A DNA stretch of 64,000 bases from JAZNGX01 sp045576675 (lineage in GTDB: Bacteria > Bacillota > Clostridia > Monoglobales > Firm-18). The stretch covers positions 1 to 64,000 of the forward strand of contig JAZNGX010000002.1 of the NCBI GenBank assembly GCA_045576675.1, read 5' to 3'. This document shows, in pieces, positions 1 through 8,992 of the stretch. The notes beneath the pieces are model-generated. The model saw nothing but the letters and a program-made list of their open reading frames with translations. It had not been told where the DNA came from and searched no databases. Made by a program: the position numbers and the translations under genes. Each line of letters opens with the position of its first letter. The stretch's first letter is position 1.

Positions 1-2960
1 GGGTAAGCGTCGGTGCCGATTTCCTGACCGAAGGCATCGCCCAGTTTGTATGCAATCTCACCACTTGCAAGCTGCTGTGCAGTAACGGTTTTAATGCCGT
101 TGGCATTTACATTTTCGGTTGTGAGGTACGGTGCAGAATCAATAGTGTAGCAATTTGTCATACTTTCTTCTCCGTTTAACGTACCGAAAGCGGAGAGATG
201 TGCTTTGTTGCCAAGGTCGGTGTCATCAATGAAGCTGCCCGCCCAAAGATTGTTTTCAAGGACTGCCTGTGTGTACTTCGGACTATAGGACAGCACACCG
301 CCGATGTAAATGGTATCGTAATTATTGTGAGTACCGCTCTTATAGGAGGTCTTTATTGTACCATAAGCTGCACAGTTACGAATGGTAACATTGGATTTAT
401 CGTAAAGGCGTCCCACAAGACCACCAACACCGCTGTCTGCACGGTAAGCACCAAGGTCAAGCGTACCGTACCATAAACAGTTTTCAATAATTGTTTCATG
501 GTTAGCGTAACCTATAAAGCCGCCTACAAAGCTTGAGCCGTGAGCGTTTTCGACAAGAGTTACATTCACATAAGAGGTGATGTTTCTGATAGTTGCACCG
601 TTGTGGTCGGGAACATCCGTACCGTTTGCTCCGGGTGCAGAGCCGATAACACCGCCCACGTAGCTGCAATCTGAAGTAAGCTTTACATCACCGTAAATGG
701 CGAAGTTTTCGACAGTACCAAGACGAACTTCTCCGAAGAGTCCCATTCCTGCTCTTTGCTCGTCAATATAAAGGTTTGTGATTGTATGATTTTTCCCATC
801 AAAGTGACCTCGGAAGTTATTGCTGTGCTCGCCTGTGGAGCCGATGGGCGTCCACTTTCTGCCTGTACCGTCAGGCTTTCCTTCAAGGTCAATATCTGCT
901 AAAAGAACTGCATTTGCCGTTCTGTCCACGGTGTTTATGTGGTTTGCAAACCAATAGAGATTGCCTGTGTTTTCTATCTGGTAGTAGTTGTCTTTAAGCT
1001 CAGGCTCTTCGTATTTACCGCAAGCACAAATGCCGTTCACATAGCCTTCGTGGTTATCGGGGTCTGTTTCGCCATATGGCGATTTACATTTGTCACATAC
1101 AGCAAGGGTATTGCAGCTTGCTGTGCCACCGTAGCAATCTTCCATAACATCGGTAAAGCTACAAAAACATACAAAATAATGATCATCACTAGTTTTGGAC
1201 CTAACTACTGTAAGGGTATGAGGTTCATACTCTTCCAAACCGCAATCCGGACATTGACGTATGTGTACAAATGGATCAGATACCGTACCGCCAGGAATAT
1301 CAGCCCATTCACCCATATTGGTGTGAGGGCACACATTACCGCACAAATTACACTTACCGTCCACAAACTGATGCTCCTCGCATATATAAATTATCAATGT
1401 GAAATTATCGCTTTCGGTAAACTGTGCCGCAAGATAATTTTCTCCCTCCGAAACCCCGAATACTATCGGATATGTGCCTTCTTCCACAGCATCGCCAATA
1501 ACCTCAACATTTATAATCTCGCCCATACCCAAAATGCCATCTTTAACTCTCACCGACGGGGTTTTCTTCTCACCGTTATAATATCTGATTGAATCGTTTA
1601 CAAAATGCTCTGCCAAAGGCTGGGCTTTGGCAATTTCGTAATCAACTGTTGCCGTGGTTCCGCTTATTGTTACAGAAGCAGTATACTCGCCTGCGTTCAC
1701 ACTCTTACCGTTTTTAAGATTATCACCTGAATAAACAACATTTACAGCAATATCTGACGGGAAAGTATTTTCAAGAGTTACTGTATAAGCTGTTCCGTTA
1801 TATACTGCATTTTCCGGAGCAATCAGCGTTGCTGAAGCAGTTTTCATTTCGCATTTGCCGTCTTCGTTGGTGCAGGTCGCAGTTATAACATTGCCGTCCG
1901 CCTTAAAATCTGTCCAGCTATGCTTATGAAGCGTTAAGTTGTATATTCCATCTCCGCTCATTGTTCCCGTACCTGTTATTTCTTCGCCCGAGTATATTTC
2001 ACCATTGTTGGTAATAACACCATTATTCACAAGGCTACCCTCGTTATAAATCACTCCGTTGACAGTCAGCGCTCCTTCAACAGTAAATGTAGTTCCCGCG
2101 GCAATACTGAGAGATATGCCGTTTGGTACAACAAAGGACATATCAGATGCAACGGTCATATCTTCATCAAGCGTTATAGAAGAGTAAATAACAGTTTCAT
2201 TCCCCTGAGTTACTATACCGCCTTTTATAGTTGCATTCCTGATATGTACCGTAAAATTATCATTAGCATCTGCCTTTGCGGTAACATTTCCACCGTATAT
2301 TTTTACTTCACCTGATCTTCCCAGATACGCAAATCCGTATCCGATAGCATCAGAAGATGCTTGTGAAGATGCGTTAACGGTTCCGCCGTATATCTCAATT
2401 CCGTCAATCGAACCGTTTCTTGTGTAATCTCCGCCACCTATACCGGCACCACCACGTGAGGTAGGAAACGAATGTGCTTCAACAGTTCCGCCTTTGATGA
2501 CTATCAGCCCGCTGCGACTAAGATCCGTACCGTTAGCATACCCACCATCTGCACCTATACCTGCCTGCAACGCGGCAGTAGCAGTTGCTGTCAGTTTACC
2601 GCTGTCTTCACTCTGTCCGTAGATATTTAAGGTGTTGTACCGGTTCACACTCACCCCGTTATTTGCAGTAAGATGTGCTCCGTCTGCAAGAATAAGATTA
2701 ACCGTTCCCGTTACCGCTATACGGTCTGTAACAGTTACATCCTCTTTGACAACATACCAGCCATCAGTCATAGCTGTTGTCGTACTTTCAACCACGGTGT
2801 AATCGGTAATGCTTTTGATTGTTTCAACCACCTTACTATTGGCTTCATCCCATGTGCGGTCAATGTAACTGATCTCCTCTGTCGCACTTGCCATAATCGG
2901 CAATAAGCCAATTATCATTGTAAGTGTAAGTAGTATACCTATTATTCTTTTTGTTTTCAT
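1..2960 (-). CDS. Large secreted surface protein, partial (C-terminus beyond window)
   Basis: An open frame of at least 986 codons starts at the ATG at 2960-2958 and leaves the window still open. The N-terminus is a classic signal peptide: MKTKR, a hydrophobic stretch, then MASA-TEE. Residues about 40-350 look like a repetitive beta-helix with many GGT and YNEG/NNG turns. Residues about 375-515 resemble MBG/YDG-type immunoglobulin-like modules (VYNGTAYTVTL). Around 530 and 640 are Cys clusters of the HQFVDGKCNLCG and CACG kind, seen in clostridial surface proteins. Residues about 690-980 carry GLUG-like repeats (GHFDGKNHTITNL, GLFGEV, VGGLVGRL). I infer an exported wall-attached adhesin or carbohydrate-binding protein, but the anchor is not visible. 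The gene lies 68 bp downstream of the TetR gene on the same strand and is probably co-transcribed with it. Confidence 0.85.
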   Translation of the reverse strand, partial: MKTKRIIGILLTLTMIIGLLPIMASATEEISYIDRTWDEANSKVVETIKSITDYTVVESTTTAMTDGWYVVKEDVTVTDRIAVTGTVNLILADGAHLTANNGVSVNRYNTLNIYGQSEDSGKLTATATAALQAGIGADGGYANGTDLSRSGLIVIKGGTVEAHSFPTSRGGAGIGGGDYTRNGSIDGIEIYGGTVNASSQASSDAIGYGFAYLGRSGEVKIYGGNVTAKADANDNFTVHIRNATIKGGIVTQGNETVIYSSITLDEDMTVASDMSFVVPNGISLSIAAGTTFTVEGALTVNGVIYNEGSLVNNGVITNNGEIYSGEEITGTGTMSGDGIYNLTLHKHSWTDFKADGNVITATCTNEDGKCEMKTASATLIAPENAVYNGTAYTVTLENTFPSDIAVNVVYSGDNLKNGKSVNAGEYTASVTISGTTATVDYEIAKAQPLAEHFVNDSIRYYNGEKKTPSVRVKDGILGMGEIINVEVIGDAVEEGTYPIVFGVSEGENYLAAQFTESDNFTLIIYICEEHQFVDGKCNLCGNVCPHTNMGEWADIPGGTVSDPFVHIRQCPDCGLEEYEPHTLTVVRSKTSDDHYFVCFCSFTDVMEDCYGGTASCNTLAVCDKCKSPYGETDPDNHEGYVNGICACGKYEEPELKDNYYQIENTGNLYWFANHINTVDRTANAVLLADIDLEGKPDGTGRKWTPIGSTGEHSNNFRGHFDGKNHTITNLYIDEQRAGMGLFGEVRLGTVENFAIYGDVKLTSDCSYVGGVIGSAPGANGTDVPDHNGATIRNITSYVNVTLVENAHGSSFVGGFIGYANHETIIENCLWYGTLDLGAYRADSGVGGLVGRLYDKSNVTIRNCAAYGTIKTSYKSGTHNNYDTIYIGGVLSYSPKYTQAVLENNLWAGSFIDDTDLGNKAHLSAFGTLNGEESMTNCYTIDSAPYLTTENVNANGIKTVTAQQLASGEIAYKLGDAFGQEIGTDAY

Positions 2961-2992
2961 ATTTTCGCCTTCTTTCTTTTATATTGGCTTCT

Positions 2993-3021
2993 CCTTGAGT
3001 AAATCAGCATTTACTCAAAGG
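2993..3021. promoter_or_regulatory. Inverted repeat between tetR-type gene and surface-protein gene
   Basis: TTGAGTAAA (2995-3003) and TTTACTCAA (3010-3018) form a perfect 9-bp inverted repeat around a 6-nt spacer, with partly matching flanks. No T-run follows on the minus strand, so it is not a convincing terminator. It could be an operator or an mRNA hairpin that sets the level of the surface protein relative to the regulator. Confidence 0.5.
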
Positions 3022-3028
3022 GGAAGGC

Positions 3029-3733
3029 TCATTCTTGGTTATCAATATCATTATCAAGTCTTTTAACAAATTTTTCAAACAAATCTTTTGCAATTTTTTC
3101 ATAATCAAGTGTAAGCACTTTTTCGATTGCACTTTTTCTGTCAGCATCGGATATGTTGTAGGCTTTCATCATTGTATCAAGTGCCAGCCTTATTTTATCC
3201 TCCAAAGTGAAGTATCTGTCGCAAGGAGCAATCATTGCTGCAAGCTCTATGCCACTTGTGATATTTTCTATATTTCTGTAATCTGTTTCGTGCAAATCCG
3301 GTGTCTTATCGGATAGCAAGTGATAATTTTTCCTTGCCGCCCAATCCTTAATATACGCATAAGTAGGTGGGTGGTTATATGCCGAGTGGTATAAATCCCA
3401 AGCCTTTTTATTGTTTTCGCACAGCGTTATTTGTATTGCAATTTCTGTAGCATAAGAGAAAAGCTTATCTCCCGTTTTCTCTGCCGTGTCCTCCAAAATG
3501 TCCAAGTGGTAGTCCATTAGTTCCTCAATAAGAATACGGAGCATATCTTCTTTTGCTCTGTAATGATATGTTACAGTCCCTAAACCGAAACCCGATTCCT
3601 TTGCAATCTGCCTGTGAGTTGAAACAGAAAATCCCTGCTCCAAAAAGAGCCGTGATGCAGCTCCTATAATTTTAATTTCGGTATCAGATAAGGGAGTTAA
3701 TTTGTTGTGTCGTTCGATAATGCTATTAAGCAT
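3029..3733 (-). CDS. TetR/AcrR-family transcriptional regulator
   Basis: This 234-residue protein has an N-terminal TetR helix-turn-helix at about residues 17-65. It contains the typical AASRLFLEQGF helix, a THRQIAKESGFGLGTVTYHY recognition segment, and KED after it. The C-terminal ligand or dimerisation domain is not recognisable. A GAGGTGG ribosome site at 3741-3748 precedes the ATG. A near-consensus promoter and a small palindrome lie just upstream, so autoregulation is likely. The next gene on the same strand encodes the large surface protein, which I infer to be its target or co-transcribed partner. The ligand is unknown. Confidence 0.88.
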   Translation of the reverse strand: MLNSIIERHNKLTPLSDTEIKIIGAASRLFLEQGFSVSTHRQIAKESGFGLGTVTYHYRAKEDMLRILIEELMDYHLDILEDTAEKTGDKLFSYATEIAIQITLCENNKKAWDLYHSAYNHPPTYAYIKDWAARKNYHLLSDKTPDLHETDYRNIENITSGIELAAMIAPCDRYFTLEDKIRLALDTMMKAYNISDADRKSAIEKVLTLDYEKIAKDLFEKFVKRLDNDIDNQE

Positions 3734-3752
3734 TGTTTACCACCTCTTTAAA

Positions 3753-3767
3753 TCTTGTTTCGTACAA
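3753..3767. promoter_or_regulatory. Candidate TetR operator
   Basis: CTTGT and ACAAG form a 15-bp inverted repeat with a 5-nt centre. It sits directly downstream of the -10 box of the tetR-type gene, where a bound repressor would block initiation. The position and size fit a TetR operator, but the sequence is not a known consensus. Confidence 0.45.
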
Positions 3768-3772
3768 GTTCT

Positions 3773-3801
3773 ATTATAAAGATAAAATTGTGTTTTGTCA
3801 A
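3773..3801 (-). promoter_or_regulatory. SigA promoter of the tetR-type gene
   Basis: On the minus strand TTGACA (3801-3796) and TATAAT (3778-3773) are separated by exactly 17 bp, a full consensus match. It lies about 40 bp upstream of the regulator's ATG and presumably also transcribes the surface-protein gene. Confidence 0.85.
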
Positions 3802-3842
3802 TAGTTTAAGATAAATTAGAATTTTTTGAGGTGATTATTCAC

Positions 3843-3920
3843 AAAATATAATGCAACACCCGTATGCATGTGTAATTTATACACTTCAAATTATAAATCA
3901 CAGGTGTTGCATTTCATTTT
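3843..3920. repeat. 78-bp imperfect palindrome between divergent genes
   Basis: The 18-bp outer arms (3843-3860 and 3903-3920) match at 16 positions when one is reverse-complemented. The perfect core is the 10 bp ATGCAACACC/GGTGTTGCAT plus one A:T pair. A smaller GTGTA/TACAC repeat lies inside at 3870-3884. Both flanking genes point away from it, so no upstream gene needs it as a terminator. It may be an operator, a small palindromic repeat element, or a DNA structural element. Confidence 0.6.
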
Positions 3921-3931
3921 ACAATTGACTG

Positions 3932-3960
3932 TTGATTTTTAATACGTGTTGTGGTATATT
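3932..3960 (+). promoter_or_regulatory. Putative promoter of the SGNH-TrpB operon
   Basis: TTGATT (3932-3937) and TATATT (3955-3960) are 17 bp apart, about 40 bp before the ATG at 4001. Each hexamer is one mismatch from the SigA consensus. Confidence 0.6.
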
Positions 3961-4000
3961 GAATAGGTATAAGCAATTGTTTGAAAATGGGAGACTGAAA

Positions 4001-5050
4001 ATGAAAACTATAGCAGAAATTGACACAAATTTTAAAGTTGAAACAAAAATTGAAAAAGAAGGAATAAAGTTTATAGATCTTAATAACCCTGCAATTAAGT
4101 TGTATGGTATATTTAAGGAAAATGGCAAGTATCGCAGAATGCCTGAGAAGGTTGCAAAAGCTGTGAGCGAAGGTGTGTATAGACTGCATGCAGATACTGC
4201 AGGAGGAAGAGTCCGATTTAAAACTGACAGTGAATATGTTGCTATTTCAGTAAAAATGGATGATATCGGCAAAATGCCTCATTTTGCATTTACAGGTTCG
4301 ATAGGATTTGATTTGTATGCAGATAATGTTTATGAAAAAACATTTGTGCCACCAGTTGATATTACAGATGGTTATGAAAGTATAGTAGAATTTGCTGATA
4401 AAAAAATTCGTGAAGTCACAATTAATTTTCCTTTGTATACTGAGGTTTGTGAGTTATACATAGGGCTTGATGAAAATTCAGTAATAGAGCCTGCGGATGA
4501 ATATGAAATACAAAAGCCTGTTGTGTATTATGGTTCGTCTATAACACAGGGGGGATGTGCATCACGTCCCGGCAATTCATACCAGAGCATAGTTTCAAGA
4601 AAATTGAACTGTGATTATATTAATCTTGGTTTTTCAGGCAATGCAAAGGGCGAGGATGAGATGGCAGAATACATCAAAAATCTTGATATGAGTGCCTTTG
4701 TTTATGATTATGATCATAATGCACCAAACCTAGAGCATCTTGAAAAGACGCATAATCGTATGTTTAATATAATACGTAAAGCAAATCCTGATTTACCAAT
4801 AATATTTATGACTCGTCCGAAGCTTTATCTTAATTATGATGAGCAGGCAAGATTTAAACTGATTTTGTCGAATTACGAGGAGGCTGTGGCAAAGGGCGAT
4901 GAAAATGTTTACTTTATAAGTGGCAAGGATTTGATGGCTGGAACCGACAATGACGGCACAGTTGACAATAGTCATCCCAATGACTTAGGCTTTAAAGCAA
5001 TGGCAGACAAGATAGGTTCAGTACTTAAAGATATATTAAAAGGAGAATAA
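4001..5050 (+). CDS. SGNH/GDSL-family hydrolase (carbohydrate-esterase-like)
   Basis: The 349-residue protein has a beta-sandwich-like N-terminal half (about 1-165) and a C-terminal SGNH fold. The nucleophile block is [10 protein letters not shown], with the likely nucleophile at S180. The oxyanion region is GFSGNAKG (210-217), and the acid/base pair D322...H325 sits in VDNSHPND. I chose the ATG at 4001 because a GGGAG site lies 8 bp before it; an upstream TTG at 3932 would overlap the promoter. No signal peptide is present, so it probably acts in the cytoplasm, for example by deacetylating imported oligosaccharides. It is followed 2 bp later by the TrpB-like gene, which indicates an operon. 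The family is solid; the substrate is unknown. Confidence 0.85.
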   Translation: MKTIAEIDTNFKVETKIEKEGIKFIDLNNPAIKLYGIFKENGKYRRMPEKVAKAVSEGVYRLHADTAGGRVRFKTDSEYVAISVKMDDIGKMPHFAFTGSIGFDLYADNVYEKTFVPPVDITDGYESIVEFADKKIREVTINFPLYTEVCELYIGLDENSVIEPADEYEIQKPVVYYGSSITQGGCASRPGNSYQSIVSRKLNCDYINLGFSGNAKGEDEMAEYIKNLDMSAFVYDYDHNAPNLEHLEKTHNRMFNIIRKANPDLPIIFMTRPKLYLNYDEQARFKLILSNYEEAVAKGDENVYFISGKDLMAGTDNDGTVDNSHPNDLGFKAMADKIGSVLKDILKGE

Positions 5051-5052
5051 CG

Positions 5053-6294
5053 ATGAATAAATACAAGGATTTTGATAATTACTTAAAAGAGTATCCCAGT
5101 GAAGATGGATATTTTGGTGAATACGGCGGTTCATTTCAGGATGAAAAGCTTATATCAGCATTCAAAGAGGCAGACGATGCATATGAAGCAATTTGCCATT
5201 CTGCTCAGTTTATTAATGAGTTACGAAGAATAAGAAAGGAATTTCAGGGAAGACCAACCCCTGTTTATCATTGTGAAAGACTATCAAAGCTTTTTGGCAA
5301 TTGCCAGATTTATTTAAAGCGTGAGGATTTAAACCACACTGGTGCTCATAAATTAAATCATTGTATGGGTGAAGGCTTGCTTGCAAAATATATGGGCAAA
5401 AAGAAGATTATTGCTGAAACAGGTGCAGGTCAGCATGGTGTTGCTATAGCAACTGCTGCTGCATATTTTGGTATGGAATGTGATGTTTATATGGGTGAGG
5501 TTGATATTGAAAAGCAGCACCCGAACGTTATCAGAATGAAAATGCTTGGAGCTAATGTTATTCCTGTTACAAAAGGCTTAAAAACATTAAAAGAAGCTTG
5601 TGACGCTGCATTCGAAGCATATCTTAATGAATATAAGGATGCAATTTATTGTATCGGTACAGCTGCAGGTCCGCATCCGTTCCCTAAAATGGTAAGAGAT
5701 TTTCAGTCCATAATTGGTATTGAAGCCAGAGAACAGTTTATAGAAATGACAGGTATTATGCCTGATGCAATTTGTGCCTGCGTGGGCGGCGGTTCAAATT
5801 CGCTTGGTATGTTTGTTCCGTTTCTTGCTGACCCTGTTGAGATTTATGGTATCGAACCATTGGGAAGAGGAACAAATATTGGTGACCACGCTGCTACAAT
5901 AGCTTATGGAACAAAGGGTATTATTCACGGATATAAGAGCTATGTGCTACAGGACGAAAGCGGTGAGCCATTGCCTGTTTATTCAATAGCAAGTGGTCTT
6001 GATTATCCGGGTGTTGGCCCGGAACATGCAAACTTGCGTGATATGAACCGTGTTCATTACGCAACTGTTTCTGATGAAGATGCAATGGAAGCATTCTTCC
6101 TGCTGTCACGCTATGAGGGTATTATCCCTGCAATAGAAAGTGCTCATGCGGTGGCGTATGCTATCCGTTATGCAAAGGAGCATAAATCAGGCTCAATACT
6201 GGCTTGTTTGTCAGGTCGCGGTGATAAGGATATTGATTATGTTTACGAAAAATACGGCTGCGGAGAAAAGTTTAAGCTGGACTATAAGGTTTGA
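5053..6294 (+). CDS. Tryptophan synthase beta-chain-like PLP enzyme (orphan)
   Basis: The 413-residue protein is recognisably Trp[19 protein letters not shown] with the PLP lysine at K100, [11 protein letters not shown] with E122, the phosphate-binding GGGSN, and [11 protein letters not shown]. TrpB normally condenses indole with serine to give tryptophan, with indole channelled from TrpA. No trpA or other trp gene is visible here. The segment after the PLP lysine reads [10 protein letters not shown] where canonical enzymes have INNALGQ-like residues. Its partner gene encodes an SGNH hydrolase. It could be a salvage TrpB using free indole, or a relative acting on another amino acid. The family is certain, the substrate less so. 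Confidence 0.85.
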   Translation: MNKYKDFDNYLKEYPSEDGYFGEYGGSFQDEKLISAFKEADDAYEAICHSAQFINELRRIRKEFQGRPTPVYHCERLSKLFGNCQIYLKREDLNHTGAHKLNHCMGEGLLAKYMGKKKIIAETGAGQHGVAIATAAAYFGMECDVYMGEVDIEKQHPNVIRMKMLGANVIPVTKGLKTLKEACDAAFEAYLNEYKDAIYCIGTAAGPHPFPKMVRDFQSIIGIEAREQFIEMTGIMPDAICACVGGGSNSLGMFVPFLADPVEIYGIEPLGRGTNIGDHAATIAYGTKGIIHGYKSYVLQDESGEPLPVYSIASGLDYPGVGPEHANLRDMNRVHYATVSDEDAMEAFFLLSRYEGIIPAIESAHAVAYAIRYAKEHKSGSILACLSGRGDKDIDYVYEKYGCGEKFKLDYKV

Positions 6295-6307
6295 GTATAA
6301 TAATATC

Positions 6308-6346
6308 AAAAAGGCTGAACGATTAATTTTTCGTTCAGCCTTTTTG
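6308..6346. terminator. Bidirectional intrinsic terminator
   Basis: A 15-bp perfect stem (AAAAAGGCTGAACGA with its complement at 6331-6345) has an AT-rich loop and A/T tracts on both sides. It separates the convergent trpB-like and antiporter genes and should stop transcripts from both. Confidence 0.93.
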
Positions 6347-6347
6347 A

Positions 6348-7637
6348 TTACATATTCTTTGCGTTTTCAAGCTTTGTCTGACGGCGGTTTTTAACCTCGT
6401 GCGGAATAGGCTTGATATCGCCTGCAGCTGTAAGTGCCTGTCTTGTAAGAAGCGGGCCGATAAGCTCATAAATAAGAACTGCAAAAAGTGTGATATTTCT
6501 TATCAGATTGCCTTGCTCACCAAGCTGCATTGCTGTGGCACACATACCAAGTGCAACACCCGCCTGTGGCAAAAGAGTAATACCAAGATATTTACAGATG
6601 TTAGGTGAACATTTAACAAGCTTTGCACTTCCCATTGCACCATAGTATTTGCCAAGTGAACGGAACAGAATATAAACAATGCCTATAACAACGATTGCAA
6701 CATCTGCAAACACATTAAGCTCAAGTTCTGCACCGCTTATTACAAAGAACAAAGCAAAAAGCGGAGAAGTCCATTTGTCTGTCTTTTCCATAAGGTCGTG
6801 TGACAACGGACAAATGTTGCAGAAAACAGTTCCAAGCATCATACAAACAAGCAATGATGAAAAGCTTATATGTATTGAACCTATGCTGAATTCAAGCATA
6901 GATAACGAAGCTGTTAAAAACACAAAGGTAATTGTCATATTAAGACGATTTGTGTTTGAATTAAACCTTTTTTCAAGCTGTGTAAGGAACCAACCCATTA
7001 ATGCACCAAGTGTAAGCGAGCATACAATTTCAACAAGAGGATTTATTATAATTGAAATCATATCTACTGAGCCCGAAATCAATGTTTTTGCAATACCAAA
7101 TGATACTGCAAATACTATAAGACCAACAGCATCGTCCAATGCAACAATAGGCAACAGCAGGCTTGTTAAAGGACCTTTTGCCTTGTACTGACGTACAACC
7201 ATAAGTGTTGCAGCAGGAGCTGTTGCTGTTGCGATAGCACCAAGTGTAATAAGCTGCGGTACTGTCAGCTTATCAGGCATTATAATATGTACAACAAGCA
7301 ATGCAACGTCAACAAACAGCGTTGCAACAAGTGCCTGAAGAATACCTATTACTGTTGCCTGTATACCTGTCTTTCTAAGCTCTGTTAATCGGAACTCACT
7401 GCCGATTGAAAAAGCAATGAATGCCAAAGCAACCTCAGAAACAAGTGAAAGTCTGCTAACGGCTTCGTGATTATTAAAGCCAAGCCCCTCAATGCCAAAT
7501 GCGCCCATACAATATGGACCGATTAATACTCCGGCAATTAAATATGCAGTTACTGACGGCAGCTTTAACGGCTTGAATACACGAGTCATAAGAAGTCCTG
7601 CCAATAACGCTATTGATACTGATAATAATGTACTCAT
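6348..7637 (-). CDS. CPA2-family cation:proton antiporter
   Basis: This 429-residue integral membrane protein has about 12 hydrophobic segments over its whole length. The conserved transport pair is at D168-D169 in ALDDAVGL, and an early LPSVTAYLIAGVLIGP segment is typical of the Na+/H+ exchanger domain. There is no C-terminal TrkA-N or RCK domain, so it is the short form. It probably exchanges Na+ or K+ for H+ across the cytoplasmic membrane for pH or salt homeostasis. It is monocistronic with its own strong promoter and shares a terminator with the convergent operon. Confidence 0.9.
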   Translation of the reverse strand: MSTLLSVSIALLAGLLMTRVFKPLKLPSVTAYLIAGVLIGPYCMGAFGIEGLGFNNHEAVSRLSLVSEVALAFIAFSIGSEFRLTELRKTGIQATVIGILQALVATLFVDVALLVVHIIMPDKLTVPQLITLGAIATATAPAATLMVVRQYKAKGPLTSLLLPIVALDDAVGLIVFAVSFGIAKTLISGSVDMISIIINPLVEIVCSLTLGALMGWFLTQLEKRFNSNTNRLNMTITFVFLTASLSMLEFSIGSIHISFSSLLVCMMLGTVFCNICPLSHDLMEKTDKWTSPLFALFFVISGAELELNVFADVAIVVIGIVYILFRSLGKYYGAMGSAKLVKCSPNICKYLGITLLPQAGVALGMCATAMQLGEQGNLIRNITLFAVLIYELIGPLLTRQALTAAGDIKPIPHEVKNRRQTKLENAKNM

Positions 7638-7694
7638 TTTTTATTCGCTTCCTTATAAAGAATTGGCGGATTGTAAAATTCGCACCAATTTCGT

Positions 7695-7723
7695 ATTGTA
7701 GCACAACGAATTTTGTTTGTCAA
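7695..7723 (-). promoter_or_regulatory. SigA promoter of the antiporter gene
   Basis: On the minus strand TTGACA (7723-7718) and TACAAT (7700-7695) are separated by 17 bp, about 60 bp upstream of the ATG at 7637. Confidence 0.85.
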
Positions 7724-7739
7724 GGAATAAATGGGCATT

Positions 7740-8990
7740 TTATTTGTCAATTACAGATGTTTTTATAATTCCGTCGTTAATTAGTAAGGTATCATCAGTA
7801 TTTATGCATGATAATTTCAATGTGTTGATTGTACCATTGTTCAATATAAACGGTATATCATTTGTTTCTTTGTTACGTTCTCTTATTTCGTTAATATCGT
7901 CCTTGTAGCCTTTCCCTTTAATATAATCAGGATTATCAAGCAGATTTTTTTGTGTACAGTCCTTAACAGAAAATACACCTATGTTTGTGTTTTCACCAAC
8001 ATAAAACGTTTCGGCAGGTGAAACTTCTTCGTGTCTGGAAAGATTTTCAACTGAAATTGTATCAATATTAACATTTTCACCGATATGCATTAATGCAAAG
8101 GTAATCCATTTGCCGACCTTGTATTTTGGGAGCATTGGTGCTTTTGACACAGCGATGTTTTTAAAAACAAGGTTAGAAAAGTTTCCTCTTGCGTTTTCTG
8201 TTTCGTAAAATTTTGAAATACACACAGCATAGCGGTAATATGTTCCGTAAACATTTGAAATACTTATGTTTTTGACGGGATGATTTACGGACAAAAGTCT
8301 TACTCCGCTATGACTGTTCTCGCTATATACACCATTAACTGTTATGTCGGAAATCGGACCTGAGACAAAATCGTCAGCATTGATTGCAACAAGGTCATCA
8401 TATACTGTGCCTTTTACATTTTCTATATGACCGAAGCGGCAACCGCCGTCAAGATGAACTCCGTCCATATTAAGTGCAATTGGATTGCCAAGGTTATAGT
8501 CAAATGCAATGTCGCTTATTGTGAAATATTGTGTGTAACCAAGCTGGATGCCGAATGTTACGGGGTTTTTTATGGTAAGTGCTTTTAATGTTAAATTTTT
8601 TACGTGTGAAAAACGAAGTGCAACACCTAAATAATTATCATAAAAATATTCAGTAGGATTAGGCAGAACCATTTGATTACGCACTTCTTCACTGCGTAAA
8701 GGGTTTTCGTCTTGCTCTGAATTGTTGTAATTCCAGATACCTCCGCTTATGCTTATGTTTTCGTTACCATCAATATCTTCTGAATTTTTAAGCATGATAC
8801 AACTACTGCCTGCTTTCAGTTTGATTTCTGTAAATCTGTCCAAAACAAGAGATGTATTGGAACTGATTAAAAGCGGACGGCTTATTATATAGCAAACATC
8901 GGGTTGAGGAAAATAGACATTCTTTTTGCCACTGTCTAATAATCCCTGCAGATAGTTTGTGTCATCGTTTATTCCATTGCCTATGTTCAT
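7740..8990 (-). CDS. GH28-like right-handed beta-helix glycosidase
   Basis: The 416-residue protein has the parallel beta-helix pattern of pectinases: repeated short strands such as NISISGGIWNY, NLTLKALTIKNP and DITVNGVYSENS. Acid residues lie where GH28 has its catalytic set: NMDGVHLDG (D176, D181) and NADD (D206, D207). The usual GHG and RIK motifs appear as SHSG (226-229) and VRLL, so this is a divergent member and its activity is uncertain. It has no signal peptide, so it would act on imported oligosaccharides, perhaps galacturonides. It starts 3 bp after the GH3 gene, whose end supplies the GGAG ribosome site. The pair forms one operon under the AraC region. Confidence 0.75.
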   Translation of the reverse strand: MNIGNGINDDTNYLQGLLDSGKKNVYFPQPDVCYIISRPLLISSNTSLVLDRFTEIKLKAGSSCIMLKNSEDIDGNENISISGGIWNYNNSEQDENPLRSEEVRNQMVLPNPTEYFYDNYLGVALRFSHVKNLTLKALTIKNPVTFGIQLGYTQYFTISDIAFDYNLGNPIALNMDGVHLDGGCRFGHIENVKGTVYDDLVAINADDFVSGPISDITVNGVYSENSHSGVRLLSVNHPVKNISISNVYGTYYRYAVCISKFYETENARGNFSNLVFKNIAVSKAPMLPKYKVGKWITFALMHIGENVNIDTISVENLSRHEEVSPAETFYVGENTNIGVFSVKDCTQKNLLDNPDYIKGKGYKDDINEIRERNKETNDIPFILNNGTINTLKLSCINTDDTLLINDGIIKTSVIDK

Positions 8991-8992
8991 TT

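Noticed and set aside
939..1592. A 217-codon open frame on the plus strand
   Set aside because: It is antisense to the continuous surface-protein frame, has no ribosome site and resembles no known family.
3932..4000. N-terminal extension of the SGNH hydrolase from a TTG at 3932
   Set aside because: The TTG coincides with the -35 box, and the ATG at 4001 has a proper ribosome site and a family-like N-terminus.
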